64,000 nucleotides of DNA from JAFEDN01 sp963795715 (GCA_963795715.1 CAWCIY010000004.1:62001-126000), one strand, 5' to 3'. Positions 1 to 8,948 are shown, counted from the stretch's first letter. Program-made: numbers and translations. Notes: generated by a model not told the origin, from the letters alone.

Positions 1-462
1 CAAATTCAAATATTGTTTTAAATCTATTCCCAGTGGTGCATCTTCTGGCAATTCCAAAATATGACCTTCTTTGTCTTCTCCCAAACCCAATTCCCGGCTA
101 GAACATATCATACCTTGAGAAGGCTGACCTCGAATAATGCTTTGTTTTATTTCAATACCACCCGGAAGTTTGGCATCCACCATCGCTAAAGCAATTTTCA
201 AGCCAGGTCGAACATTGGTCCCGCCACAAACAATAGACAAAGGTTCGGATTTTCCAATATTTACTAAACAGCAATGCAAGCGCTTGGCGTCAGGATGTGG
301 CCATTCTTTTTCAATTTGACCAATAACCACATTTTCAAACTCACCACTCGCCGGACGTAAGGAATCAACTTCCAAACCAGACATGGTAAATTTAGAAACT
401 AAGTCCTCGGTATTTACCGGACTATCGAGCCATTCCTGTAACCATTGAACACTGAATTTCAT
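1..462 (-). CDS. pheT: Phenylalanine--tRNA ligase beta subunit, N-terminal part
   Basis: This is the first 154 codons of the beta subunit of phenylalanyl-tRNA synthetase, which pairs with PheS to charge tRNA-Phe in the cytoplasm; the rest lies beyond the window edge. The frame is open from the ATG at 462 to base 1. The protein begins MKFSVQWLQEWLDSPVNTED, the usual PheT start, and residues from about 40 onward form the tRNA-binding (EMAP/OB-like) domain, with HPDAKRLHCC, CGGTNVRPG and GMICSSRELGLGEDKEG. Its start codon overlaps the pheS stop (ATGA), so the two are translationally coupled. No break is visible in this piece, unlike its upstream neighbours. Confidence 0.95.
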   Translation of the reverse strand, partial: MKFSVQWLQEWLDSPVNTEDLVSKFTMSGLEVDSLRPASGEFENVVIGQIEKEWPHPDAKRLHCCLVNIGKSEPLSIVCGGTNVRPGLKIALAMVDAKLPGGIEIKQSIIRGQPSQGMICSSRELGLGEDKEGHILELPEDAPLGIDLKQYLNL

Positions 463-1450
463 ACAAATTGAGTCAACATGCGTAAATCATTTTCAAACAA
501 TATTCTTAAATCGGGAATACCGTAATGCAAGCATAGCCAGCCGATCTAAGCCTAAACCAAAAGCAAAACCAGATAAATTCTTCAGGGTCAATACCCACAT
601 TTTTAAGAACTTGAGGATGCACCATGCCACAACCTAAAATTTCCAACCAACCCCCATCTGGTTTGCGAATATCCACTTCGGCAGATGGCTCAGTAAAAGG
701 AAAAAAGCTGGGACGAAAACGAAATTCCAATTGAGTTTCAAAAAAATTCTGTAAAAAATCCTGCAATAATGCTTTAAGATGGCCCATGTGACACTGCCTA
801 TCAATCACCAGCCCTTCTAATTGATGAAACATCGGTGTATGAGTCTGATCTGAATCACAACGATAAACACGTCCCAGAGTAATAAGACGCAAGGGCGGCG
901 TTTGTTTTTTCATTTCCCGAATTTGTACATTAGAAGTATGGGTGCGCAATAAGAGGCCATTCGGGAAGAAAAAAGTGTCATGACTGTCACGAGCTGGGTG
1001 ATAACTCGGAATATTCAGCGCTTCAAAATTATGATAATCATCTTCAATTTCGGGGCCATCAGCCACATTAAAACCCATGGAAGTAAACAATTCAATGACT
1101 CGATGACGTACCTGAGTCACAGGATGCAAGCTACCTAGACTTTGAGCCTCTACCAGGCAAGGCTAATGTCGATGGTTTCTGCATGTAATTGTTGTTGAAG
1201 GTTTTGCTCGCTTAACCAGGTATCTTGTTGCGCCAATAACGCCTGCAGTTCTTGTTTAACTTGATTAATCAATTTGCCCATTTCTGGGCGTTCTTCCACA
1301 GGTAAATTGACCACTGCTTTGAGCAAAGCGGTGATGTGACCTTTTTTACCCAAGTAGGACACCCGCAAATGCTCTACGGTTTCTAGCATCAGCCGCTTTG
1401 GCTATTAAAGATTTGGCATTATCTAAAAAAGCAGCCAACTCATTGCGCAT
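459..1450 (-). CDS. pheS: Phenylalanine--tRNA ligase alpha subunit (frameshifted)
   Basis: Catalytic alpha subunit of phenylalanyl-tRNA synthetase. The pieces, in order, are: an N-terminal coiled-coil part (RNELAAFLDNAKSLIAKAAD, then VEHLRVSYLGKKGHITALL), and the class II catalytic core with motif 2/3-type sequences (GPEIEDDYHNFEALNIP, YHPARDSHDTF, QTHTPMFHQLEGL, FRPSFFPFTEPSAEVD, LGCGMVHPQVLKNVGIDP). It ends with IPDLRILFENDLRMLTQF and a TGA overlapping the pheT ATG. At least four single-base-type frame changes are needed, near 1390, 1165, 1140 and 540-590. The total span of 992 nt matches a family length of about 330 residues. The gene is essential, so sequence error is likelier than inactivation. 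The start at ATG 1450 lies 8 nt beyond the rplT stop. Confidence 0.88.
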
Positions 1451-1458
1451 ACTGGCTA

Positions 1459-1813
1459 CTACTGAAGTGCTTGCTGAGCGGTTTGGGCCAATTGAGCAAA
1501 CGCAGTAGAATCATTTAAAGCGATATCCGCAAAATTTTGCGATCTAAATTGATATTGGCTTTTTTCAAACCATTCATCAATCGGCTATAGGAAAGCCCAT
1601 GCAATCGCGCGCCCGCATTAATACGGATAATCCACAATGCACGAAAATTCCGTTTATTTTGCCGGCGATCCCGATAAGCATATTGCGAGGCTTTGATGAC
1701 TGCCTGTTTAGCACACGATAAACACGGCTGCGCGCGCCATAATATCCTTTGGCTTCATTTAATAATTTTTTATGACGGGCTCTTGCCTGCACGCCTCTTT
1801 TGACTCTGGGCAT
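1459..1813 (-). CDS. rplT: Large ribosomal subunit protein bL20 (two frameshifts)
   Basis: bL20 binds 23S rRNA early in large-subunit assembly and in many bacteria represses its own operon. It starts MPRVKRGVQARARHKKLLNE and continues AKGYYGARSRVYR. The frame then slips near 1710 (a GG reduced to G) and resumes as KQAVIKASQYAYRDRRQNKR, then GLSYSRLMNGLKKANINLDR. It slips again near 1535 (again GG to G) before ADIALNDSTAFAQLAQTAQQ and a TAG at 1459. Restoring two bases gives exactly 119 codons including the stop, i.e. 118 residues, the same as in E. coli. An essential ribosomal protein with two single-G losses points to consensus error. Confidence 0.9.
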
Positions 1814-1825
1814 ATTCTTTCTCCA

Positions 1826-2017
1826 CTAACTCAATAATTTATCGATATTCTGTAAATCACGCTCATGAACACGAGCCGGCCGACCAAGCTGGTTTTTTCG
1901 TTTCGGAGCTTTTTTAGTTAAAATATGGTTACGAAAAGCTTTTCTGCGTTTAATAGCTCCGGTACCTGTTCGACGGAACCTTTTAACAGCTCCGCGATTT
2001 GATTTAATTTTTGGCAT
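1826..2017 (-). CDS. rpmI: Large ribosomal subunit protein bL35
   Basis: Intact 63-residue bL35, a small basic protein of the 50S subunit. The sequence begins MPKIKSNRGAVKRFRRTGTG and contains HILTKKAPKRKNQLGRPARV, both standard for the family. It lies 12 nt upstream of rplT and 20 nt downstream of infC in the conserved infC-rpmI-rplT order, which in enterobacteria is controlled by L20 binding to the leader and rpmI region. I did not identify the L20-binding structure here. It is the only gene in the first 4.5 kb, apart from the pheT fragment, with no frame break. Confidence 0.96.
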   Translation of the reverse strand: MPKIKSNRGAVKRFRRTGTGAIKRRKAFRNHILTKKAPKRKNQLGRPARVHERDLQNIDKLLS

Positions 2018-2037
2018 ACTTTTTTACCTCACTTTGT

Positions 2038-2582
2038 TTATTCTTCCGGTTTTTTGACCGGTTTACTTTCTTGCTTACCGAGTGAGACCACCATTGCCAT
2101 TTGACGACCTTCCATTTTCGCTTCTTGTTCAACGATCAGACTCTGTGGTAAATCACCTCGAATTCTAGTTAGCAACCCCATACCCAATTCCCGGTGCTGC
2201 ATTTCTCGACCACGAAATCGCAAACTGATTTTCACTTTATCGCCACGTTCCAAAAATTCGATAATTTTCCGAACCTTTACTTGATAATCACCAATATCAG
2301 TAACCGGACGAAATTTAACTTCCTTAACTTGCACCCGGCGCTGCTTTTTCTTTTGCGCAGCTTGTTTTTTTCCTTTTTCAAAGCGGTATTTGCCGTAATC
2401 CATGATTCGGCAAACAGGGGGGTGGTATTTGGTGATATTTCAACCAAATCTAAATTGGCCCGTTCTGCAGCCGTCAATGCTTCTCGAATACTGACAACAC
2501 CCACTTGATTTCCCTCTTCATCAATCAAACGAACTTGAGGGGTGTGAATTTGTTGATTCACACGCGTTTTTTTATCGCTAAT
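2038..2582 (-). CDS. infC: Translation initiation factor IF-3, probable AUU start (one frameshift)
   Basis: IF-3 binds the 30S subunit and proofreads start codon and initiator tRNA selection. The probable start is an ATT at 2582 giving ISDKKTRVNQQIHTPQVRLI. It has a GGAG motif about 9 nt upstream and stays in frame with the conserved N-domain. ATT is the known autoregulatory infC start in E. coli. A downstream GTG at 2561 would remove seven residues. The frame breaks at 2411-2416 in a run of six C where seven would give the family sequence PPVCRIMDYGKYRFEK. The C-terminal domain then follows (DIGDYQVKVRKIIEFLERGD, RFRGREMQHRELG). Restoring one C gives 181 residues, the usual length. The start is inferred. 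Confidence 0.88.
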
Positions 2583-2597
2583 AGTCTAAATCTCCTA

Positions 2598-4512
2598 TCA
2601 CAACACTGATTTAATCTTAACTTCTTGATGAGCCGCTCAATTAATTCCGGGATTCCTAAAGTAACTGAGGTTTCACTACCCAAACGCCGAACTGCCACTG
2701 ATCTACTGGCCACCTCCCGATCACCAAGACCAGTTGGTATGGCACACGGGCAATAGTGTGTTCGCGGATTTTAAAGCCAATCTTCTCATTACGCAAGTCC
2801 AAAATGGCCCTAAAGCCTTGATTTCGTAAAATTTCTCTCAATTCTTGGGCAAAATCGGCTTGCCGGTCGGTAATATTAAGAATGACAGCTTGCACCGGAG
2901 CCAACCAAAGTGGTAAACCATCGGCATAATGTTCTAACAAAATGCCAATAAACCGCTCCAAAGTGCCTATAATCGCCCGGTGTAACATTACTGGCGGCTG
3001 TTTAGAGCCATCTTCAGCGATATAATGAGCCCCTAAACGTTCAGCCAAGAAAAAATCTACTTGTATAGTGCCGCATTGCCAAACCCGGCCTAAACAATCT
3101 CTTAAAGAAAATTCAATTTTAGGCGCATAAAAACCACCTTCTCCTGGAGAATATTGCCAGTCAACTCCGGCTGCATTTAAAGCATCGGCCAAGGCTTGTT
3201 CGGCTAAATCCCACATTTCATCGCTGCCAATGCGTTTTTCAGGCCGTGTCGATAGTTTATAGATAATATCAGTCAAACCGAAATCATTATAAGCCGTACG
3301 CAATTGTTGAATAAACGCCTGTACTTCAGCTTGAATTTGATCGGGGGTGCAAAAAATATGGCCATCATCTTGCACAAACCCTCTGACTCGTCACCAAGCC
3401 TTGCAATGTGCCTGAAGCTTCGTTGCGATGGCAGCAGCCAAATTCCGCCATCGTATCGGTAAATCACGATAACTTTTAATACCTTGTTTAAAAATCTGCA
3501 CATGGCAAGGACAACTCATGGGTTTAACCGCATACTGGCGATTTTCAGACTCAGATAGAAACAAGTCATCCGCGAATTTTTCTAAATGGCCTGATTGCGC
3601 CCATAAACTGACATCCAAAAGCTGCGGCGTATTCACTTCTTCATAGCCATTAATTTGCCAATTTTGTTGGAGATATTCGCGTATAGTTCGATTCAAAGTC
3701 CAACCATTCGGGTGCCAAAAAATCATCCCCGGCCCTTCCGGCTGTAAGATGAAACAAATCCATTTTTTTAGCAATCAGCCGGTGATCACGCTTTTCCGCT
3801 TCTTCTATTCGGTGTAAATATTCTTTTAGAGATTTATTATCTGGCCCAGGCTGTGCCATAAACTCTTTGTAACATTTCATTATTAGGGTCTCCCCGCCAA
3901 TATGCGCCTGACACTTTGGTGAGTTTAAACGCCCCCAGTTGACCGGTATGGGCGACATGCGGTCCTCGGCACAAATCAATAAAATCACCTTGTTGATAGG
4001 CAGTAAGGGTTTGATCCTCGGGAATTTCCTGAATAATTTTGACCTTGTAAAATTCACCCATTTTGCTGAATAGCTCAATGGCTTGCTCTCTGGTGAGAAC
4101 CTTGCGCTGTACCACTAAATCGGCTTTTACCAACTGCTGCATTTTATATTCAATGCTGGCAAGATCTTCAGGCGTAAAATGCTGCTCACAGGCAAAATCG
4201 TAGTAAAAGCCATCTTCAATTACCGGGCCGATGGTGACTTGCGCTTGGGGGAACAGCTTTTTAACCGCTTGCGCTAATAGATGCGCAGTCGAATGACGAA
4301 TGACTTCCAGACCGGCAGGATCTTTTCCGGTAATAATCTTCACTTCAGCGTCTTGAGTGATCAAGATAAGATAAATCCACCAGTTTTTGATCCACTTCTG
4401 CCGCCAAAGCCGCTTTCGCCAAACCAGGGCCAATAGATTCTGCAACGGCTTGAGCGGTTACAGGTCCTGGGAATTCTTTCTGGCTGCCATCAGCTAATTT
4501 TATGCGCACCAT
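2598..4512 (-). CDS. thrS: Threonine--tRNA ligase (multiple frameshifts)
   Basis: Threonyl-tRNA synthetase charges tRNA-Thr and, in E. coli, represses its own mRNA. From ATG 4512 the reading is MVRIKLADGSQKEFPGPVTA (TGS domain). The editing domain follows with HSTAHLLAQAVKKLFPQAQV and DLCRGPHVAHTG. The class II core is PEGPGMIFWHPNGW, VNTPQLLDVSLWAQSGH, KPMSCPCHVQIFKQ and VMLHRAIIGTLERFIGILLE. The C-terminal anticodon domain contains LRNEKIGFKIREHTIARVPY. Frame changes are needed near 4365, 3850, 3750, 3430, 3390 and 2725. The 3' end is uncertain: with a last slip near 2620 the frame stops at TGA 2598-2600, giving about 638 residues, close to the E. coli 642. The order thrS-infC-rpmI-rplT-pheS-pheT is conserved. 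Confidence 0.85.
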
Positions 4513-4534
4513 TTTATCTCTCGTTACTTATTCG

Positions 4535-4606
4535 TAGGCACGAGTGGGATCGAACCACCGACCACCACCATGTCAAGGTGATGCTCTACCACTGAGCTAC
4601 GTGCCT
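4535..4606 (-). tRNA. tRNA-Val (anticodon GAC)
   Basis: Read on the minus strand the 72 bases fold as a normal cloverleaf. The acceptor stem is AGGCACG with CGTGCCT, and the discriminator is A. The D arm is GCTC-AGTGGTA-GAGC. The anticodon stem is TCACC/GGTGG around loop TTGACAT, giving anticodon GAC (Val). The T arm is GGTGG-TTCGATC-CCACT. CCA is not encoded. It lies 22 bp upstream of thrS on the same strand. Confidence 0.96.
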
Positions 4607-4635
4607 AAAAACTATAAACGATAACATGATCACGG

Positions 4636-4659
4636 GAATACGGCAAGTTCGCCGCGTAT
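4636..4659. repeat. Short inverted repeat upstream of tRNA-Val
   Basis: The sequence AATACGGC, a 6-nt loop AAGTTC, then GCCGCGTATT forms a stem of about eight pairs with one bulge. It sits about 30 bp upstream of the tRNA gene and has no T-run on either strand. Its role is unknown; a regulatory or repeat-derived hairpin is possible. Confidence 0.4.
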
Positions 4660-4751
4660 TATCGTCATAATCCTCATATTTGAATGAGACAATACAGGAA
4701 AAAATACAAATATTGTCTATGATTAGAATAAGTCGAGTATAGGAAGTCACC

Positions 4752-4820
4752 ATGCAAGCAGTTATTTTAGCGGGGGGTTTAGGCACACGCATCGCTATAA
4801 CTCCTAAACCGGATCATTGA
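4752..4820 (+). pseudogene. Stub of a sugar-phosphate nucleotidyltransferase
   Basis: An ATG with an upstream AGGAAG (SD-like) begins MQAVILAGGLGTRI, the N-terminal nucleotide-binding signature of sugar-1-phosphate nucleotidyltransferases (GXGTR loop), then ITPKPDH and a stop after 22 residues. Family members have 230-480 residues and continue with a conserved KP-M motif, of which only 'PKP' is left. The following sequence, occupied by an unrelated minus-strand gene, shows no continuation. I read it as the surviving 5' end of a deleted gene that still has its ribosome-binding site. The exact subfamily cannot be told from 22 residues. Confidence 0.6.
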
Positions 4821-5191
4821 GCGCAGGTCAGAATGTATTTTTTATTAAGAAAGGTTTTAATAGTGGATGAAATTCTAGGGTCAAACCTACGGCTACAACT
4901 GTAATCCACAATCACGTTATGATCTACATGATTAACTGTACAAACGGGTATACTAAATTGTTTGGTGGATAAAATGCTAAAAGAAGTGTACTCATAATCT
5001 GGCAGTTTAAAAGGTAAGATTGCAGTTGCTTCGTCGTACCCATGATTCTTACTGAAGTAAGTATAAGCAATTTCAGGACGGCAGCCTTTTGTCTCTGGAT
5101 CATTTCGGAAGGTAACATTGAGAGGCTGACCTAAAACGGTACCTGAAATCATTGCCAAACCAAATAAAAGATAAAAATGTGTTAATTTCAT
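4814..5191 (-). CDS. Small secreted protein of unknown function
   Basis: 125 residues. The N-terminus (MKLTHFYLLFGLAMISGTVLG then QP) is a typical Sec signal peptide with cleavage likely near residue 21-22. The mature part is about 100 residues with four cysteines (in KGCRPE, PVCTV, DYSCSRR and LTCAQ), suiting disulfides in the periplasm or outside the cell. I do not recognise a family. It stands alone between a dead nucleotidyltransferase stub, which its 3' end overlaps by 7 bp, and a basic histone-like gene transcribed in the same direction. It is likely real because of the clean signal peptide; the function is unknown. Confidence 0.6.
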   Translation of the reverse strand: MKLTHFYLLFGLAMISGTVLGQPLNVTFRNDPETKGCRPEIAYTYFSKNHGYDEATAILPFKLPDYEYTSFSILSTKQFSIPVCTVNHVDHNVIVDYSCSRRFDPRISSTIKTFLNKKYILTCAQ

Positions 5192-5207
5192 AGTGTTGAT
5201 TACTCAG

Positions 5208-5246
5208 AATGAAGGGGAAGAATCGGGATTCTTCCCCTTGCGATTC
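5208..5246 (-). repeat. Dispersed hairpin repeat, copy 1
   Basis: A perfect 13-bp stem, AAGGGGAAGAATC paired with its complement across a two-base loop, lies just downstream of the histone-like gene. Read on the minus strand it starts CGCAAGGGGAAGAATC and ends CCCCTTCATTC. The same layout with two to four substitutions occurs at 56124-56164 on the plus strand, so it is a repeat family. It may also act as a terminator, though a T-run is lacking. Confidence 0.65.
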
Positions 5247-5264
5247 CACTCGCGATAAGGTGAA

Positions 5265-5879
5265 TTATCTATGGCCTAACCTTCTAAAGGTAGCCATTAA
5301 ACCACGCATGCCGCCCCTTCTGTGGGAAGTTGTGGAACGACGAGGAACGCTTTTGCGTTGACTCACAGATCGACGGCTCACATTCAAATTGCTTCTTCGT
5401 GAAGAAGCTGAACGGAGGCCGGTTTTTTTTCTTAAGCTGATAGAACGACGACCCACGGTGCTTTTTCGAGCAGTCAGAGAACGAGCACGTCGGCTGGTGC
5501 CGCGGCGTACAGAACCGCTTAAGCGCAGGCTAGTCCCGCTCTTTTTTCTAGCAGATGTAGAACGAGGACGACTCCCCAAGCTGACTCTAGAAGTAGTTTT
5601 TCTGGAAGATAAAGAACGGCCCTTCAAACGGGTTTTGGAAGTAGAACCTATTTTGCCAGTAATCAGTTTGCGTGGTTTTACTTTACGGCTTACCGTTGCA
5701 CTACGACCAACTACTTTTCTTTTCGTTGTTCTTAAGCCACCGCCTGTTTCTTTGTTCACGGTAGCCCAAGCATACTGCTTAGATTTGCGGGCAGATAAGC
5801 CTTTCCGCTTATAACCTTTAGCAATATGCGAAGCTTGTCGCTTTTGCTTTGTTGTGTACTTAGATTTCGAACCTATCAT
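5265..5879 (-). CDS. Histone H1-like basic protein with N-terminal stabilization-type domain
   Basis: 204 residues, extremely basic. The first ~45 residues (KYTTKQKRQASHIAKGYKRK, then SARKSKQYAWATVNKETGGG) match a small domain often annotated 'plasmid stabilization protein'. From about residue 50 the protein is an almost pure K/R/S/T tail with repeated units such as SxRRS, ARK and SLRKK and a Gly-Arg end (RRGGMRGLMATFRRLGHR). It resembles the H1-like nucleoid proteins of Coxiella, Chlamydia and other intracellular bacteria in composition, and probably binds DNA or RNA. An AGGAGG-like SD lies upstream of ATG 5879. The repetitive tail should vary in length between strains. The DNA-binding role is inferred from composition. 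Confidence 0.7.
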   Translation of the reverse strand: MIGSKSKYTTKQKRQASHIAKGYKRKGLSARKSKQYAWATVNKETGGGLRTTKRKVVGRSATVSRKVKPRKLITGKIGSTSKTRLKGRSLSSRKTTSRVSLGSRPRSTSARKKSGTSLRLSGSVRRGTSRRARSLTARKSTVGRRSISLRKKTGLRSASSRRSNLNVSRRSVSQRKSVPRRSTTSHRRGGMRGLMATFRRLGHR

Positions 5880-6014
5880 AATTCCTCCTTGGAATGTTTA
5901 TAATTTAACCTAAGTATAGCAGATTTTTATACAATCATGTTCAAATAAACAACAAGATGGCGCATGGATATAAAATCAAGGATAATAATTCTTTTAAGAT
6001 AATGTGGAGTTGAT

Positions 6015-7931
6015 ATGGAAGAAACGCTGCTTTGGCAACCTACTTTGAAGGACATTGATCATAGCCAGATGAGCCAATTCCTTCATTTTATTAATAAAAC
6101 GTATCAACTTGCCATCACAGATTATTTTGCTCTACATGCTTGGTCAATTGTGTATCCAGATTTATTTTGGCAAGCAATTTGGCAGTTCATGAAGGTAATT
6201 TATCACCACCCTCCTGATTCCATTTTTAAACCAGGCGTTAAAATGCAAGAAACCAAATGGTTCGAAGGAGCTTACCTTAACTTTGCAGAAAACCTGTTAC
6301 AATTTCGTGACGATGCAATTGCTTTAAAATATCGTTCTGAATCTGGTATAAAACAGGAAATAAGTTATCTTGAACTGTATAAAAAAGTATGCAATTTAGC
6401 AAGCTGGCTACATCAAAGAGGTTTAGTCGCGGGAGACCGGGTCGCAGCTTGCTTACCCAATTGCATCGAAACCGTAGTCGCTATGTTGGCCACTACCAGT
6501 TTGGGCGGCGTCTGGACTGCCTGTTCTCCTGATTTTGGCACTAAGGGCTTAGTCGATCGCTTCAGCCAAATTACGCCTAAGTTTTTATTTCTATATGAAA
6601 ATCATTGTTATAGCGGCAAAATATATGATCATTCTAAGGATAATGCAGCACTCATTGAGCAATTGCCTACGGTGGAACATACGCTGGTTTTTTCAGCGGG
6701 CAAAACTTTAGATGATTTACCCATCGCTCAAAAACCTTTGCAGTTTGCCTCATTACCCTTCGATCATCCACTTTATATTTTATACTCTTCAGGCACTACT
6801 GGTAAGCCAAAATGTATGGTTCATGGAATCGGTGGTACTTTATTACAACATTTAAAAGAGCTGAAACTGCACACCGATTTAAAACGACAAGACACCATCT
6901 TCTTTTACACTACCTGCGCCTGGATGATGTGGCATTGGCTTATCAGCAGCCTAGCGGTGGGGGCTACGATAGTGCTGTATGAAGGAAATCCCTTTTATCC
7001 TAAGAAAAGCACTCTGTTCGATTTAATAGACGAATGCAACATCCGTGTTTTTGGCGTAGGCGCAAAGCTGATTGAAACCGCAGAAAAGTTTAAACTAAGC
7101 CCCAAAAATACCCACCAGCTATCGCAGTTACGCACCCTTCTAACCACCGGCTCTCCCTTACTCCCCAAAAGCTTTGATTACGTTTATAAAGAAATTAAAT
7201 CCCAGCTTTGTCTTTCTTCTATTTCGGGTGGCAGCGATATTATTTCTTGTTTTGCCTTAGGTAATCCTAATTTGCCGGTATATCGAGGTGAATTACAATG
7301 CTTAGGCTTGGGCATGGATATTAGGATTTACAATGAAACAGGACAAGAAATGTTTGATCAAAAAGGTGAACTTATTTGCGCCACTCCTTTTCCTTCCATG
7401 CCGATCTATTTTTGGAATGATCCCAATGGTGAAAAATATCAACAGGCTTATTTTCAACGTTTCCCCAATGTGTGGACACACGGTGATTATGCAAAACTCA
7501 CGACACATGGCGGTCTGATTATTTATGGCCGTTCTGACGCCACTATCAAACCTGGAGGTATTCGTATTGGTACAGGCGAAATCTACCAGCAAATCGAAAA
7601 ATTTCCAGAAGTGTTGGAAAGTTTAGCAGTAGGCTACCATCGTAATAATGGTGAAAAAATTATTTTATTTGTTACTTTGGCCGAAGGAAAAAAATTAACC
7701 GAGGAGCTTATTAATAAGATAAAATCAAGCATAAAAAATAATATCTCACCTCATCATGTTCCTGCCAAAATAATCCAAGCCCCCGATTTGCCTAAAACCA
7801 TGAATGGAAAATTAGTTGAAATTGCTGTTAAAAAAATTATTAACCAACAAGAAATCTCTCAGATAGAAGCTTTGTCTAATCCTCAATCTTTAGAATTTTT
7901 TAAGACATTAAAATTAGATTCAAGCACTTAA
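6015..7931 (+). CDS. aacS: Acetoacetate--CoA ligase (acetoacetyl-CoA synthetase)
   Basis: 638-residue ANL-superfamily enzyme that activates acetoacetate with ATP and CoA, feeding ketone bodies or poly-hydroxybutyrate breakdown products into acetyl-CoA. The N-terminal part has the AacS/Acs-type entry (KWFEGAYLNFAENLLQF). The AMP-binding P-loop YSSGTTGKPK is at residues 257-266. WMMWHWLISSL and TTGSPLLPKSFDYVY follow, with SISGGSDIISCF typical of acetoacetyl-CoA synthetases, and the C-terminal lid has YGRSDATIKPGGIRIGTGEI and the catalytic-lysine region LPKTMNGKLVEIAVKK. GGAG precedes the ATG. Full length with no break. It is convergent with the downstream Rpn-type gene. Confidence 0.93.
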   Translation: MEETLLWQPTLKDIDHSQMSQFLHFINKTYQLAITDYFALHAWSIVYPDLFWQAIWQFMKVIYHHPPDSIFKPGVKMQETKWFEGAYLNFAENLLQFRDDAIALKYRSESGIKQEISYLELYKKVCNLASWLHQRGLVAGDRVAACLPNCIETVVAMLATTSLGGVWTACSPDFGTKGLVDRFSQITPKFLFLYENHCYSGKIYDHSKDNAALIEQLPTVEHTLVFSAGKTLDDLPIAQKPLQFASLPFDHPLYILYSSGTTGKPKCMVHGIGGTLLQHLKELKLHTDLKRQDTIFFYTTCAWMMWHWLISSLAVGATIVLYEGNPFYPKKSTLFDLIDECNIRVFGVGAKLIETAEKFKLSPKNTHQLSQLRTLLTTGSPLLPKSFDYVYKEIKSQLCLSSISGGSDIISCFALGNPNLPVYRGELQCLGLGMDIRIYNETGQEMFDQKGELICATPFPSMPIYFWNDPNGEKYQQAYFQRFPNVWTHGDYAKLTTHGGLIIYGRSDATIKPGGIRIGTGEIYQQIEKFPEVLESLAVGYHRNNGEKIILFVTLAEGKKLTEELINKIKSSIKNNISPHHVPAKIIQAPDLPKTMNGKLVEIAVKKIINQQEISQIEALSNPQSLEFFKTLKLDSST

Positions 7932-7955
7932 TGCAAGCGCTGTTGACCCTCGCTA

Positions 7956-8948
7956 TTAATCTTCAAACACTTCCTTTAAAGAAGTAGCATCAAGCACGCG
8001 CTCCGCCCATTGCATCAGGGTAGTCTGATCAGCTTGCTTGATTTTTGCTCGAAGCTCCACCGAAATTGTTTGAAAACGATGCTCTAACAGCCGGATTAAC
8101 ATCCTAGCTTCTCCTTCTTGTAACCCCTGTTGTAGTCCCTGTTGTAATCCTTCTTGTCGGCCGATGCGCTCTGCCGTAGTCACATAACCTATATTTCTCA
8201 TTTTCTTCTCCTCCTCAAAATGTTTGATGGCGTTATTATAATGTACCACAAGCTCTTCAGGTAGAGTGATTAGCCAATCCACCAAGGTGTAGAGTTGCAA
8301 GATGTCTTTTTTTTCCCAACCTTTCCCATAAAGAGCACGGGTTAGAGCTGTTTTGGCTTTTAACCGAGCTTGTGGATCGTTCAGGGTCTCCAGTACGGCC
8401 AGTTGCGCTAATAACACCGTAGCGAACCGGTTATTCATAGCGGATAATTCTTCACGCCTCTGGCGATAATCTAACAATTTCACTGTTAAAAAATGTATTT
8501 CTAAATGGCTGTCATAACAAGTTTCCCGATAGGATTGAGGTCGCCAGTTCGGTTTGTCATCTATTAAAATAGCTATACTGACAATAGGCTTATGGTAACG
8601 ATCCCGAATACGGTAACGATAGACCAGCATGCGTTCAGGCAGGGTTCTATCGTAATTTTGCACTTCCAAATGACAGAGGAAGAAGATTTCTTGCTGGTCT
8701 TTTCTCCACAATTTGATGATTTTATCGGTCGTTCGACGGCCAATGCTGGCGTCATAAGCGATCGTTTGCATCTCTTTATCCATGAATTCATAACCCTTGC
8801 TCCAATCAATCTCTCGAGCAATATCAGTAAAGCAGCAATTCATAAAGTCAGCAAAATAAAGATCAAGCGCTAACTTCCAAGCGCTGTCTGCATCAGCGCG
8901 TGATTTAGACTTTACTGGCGTGGGCGATTCATGGGTAACTACTGCCAT
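7956..8948 (-). CDS. Rpn-type PD-(D/E)XK nuclease / putative transposase
   Basis: 330 residues from ATG 8948; a TTG two codons earlier also fits. The N-terminal two thirds match the recombination-promoting nuclease (Rpn)/PD-(D/E)XK 'transposase' family: residues about 25-150 contain WKLALDLYFADFMNCCF and the catalytic-type FFLCHLEVQNYDRTLPERML. A helical middle follows, then QEGLQQGLQQGLQEGE, a slippage-prone four-residue repeat. The C-terminus (RMLIRLLEHRFQTIS to WAERVLDATSLKEVF) is the DUF4351-like module common in this family. Rpn proteins are DNA endonucleases that stimulate RecA-independent recombination and often occur in many copies. The gene stands alone. Nuclease activity is inferred from the family. 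Confidence 0.85.
   Translation of the reverse strand: MAVVTHESPTPVKSKSRADADSAWKLALDLYFADFMNCCFTDIAREIDWSKGYEFMDKEMQTIAYDASIGRRTTDKIIKLWRKDQQEIFFLCHLEVQNYDRTLPERMLVYRYRIRDRYHKPIVSIAILIDDKPNWRPQSYRETCYDSHLEIHFLTVKLLDYRQRREELSAMNNRFATVLLAQLAVLETLNDPQARLKAKTALTRALYGKGWEKKDILQLYTLVDWLITLPEELVVHYNNAIKHFEEEKKMRNIGYVTTAERIGRQEGLQQGLQQGLQEGEARMLIRLLEHRFQTISVELRAKIKQADQTTLMQWAERVLDATSLKEVFED

Noticed and set aside
500..4500. Genuine pseudogenisation of thrS, pheS, rplT and infC
   Set aside because: These genes are essential, lesions are single-base indels often in homopolymers, and corrected lengths equal family lengths.
5389..5814. 141-residue Arg/Leu-rich plus-strand frame
   Set aside because: It is the mirror frame of the basic histone-like gene, created by its repetitive codons.
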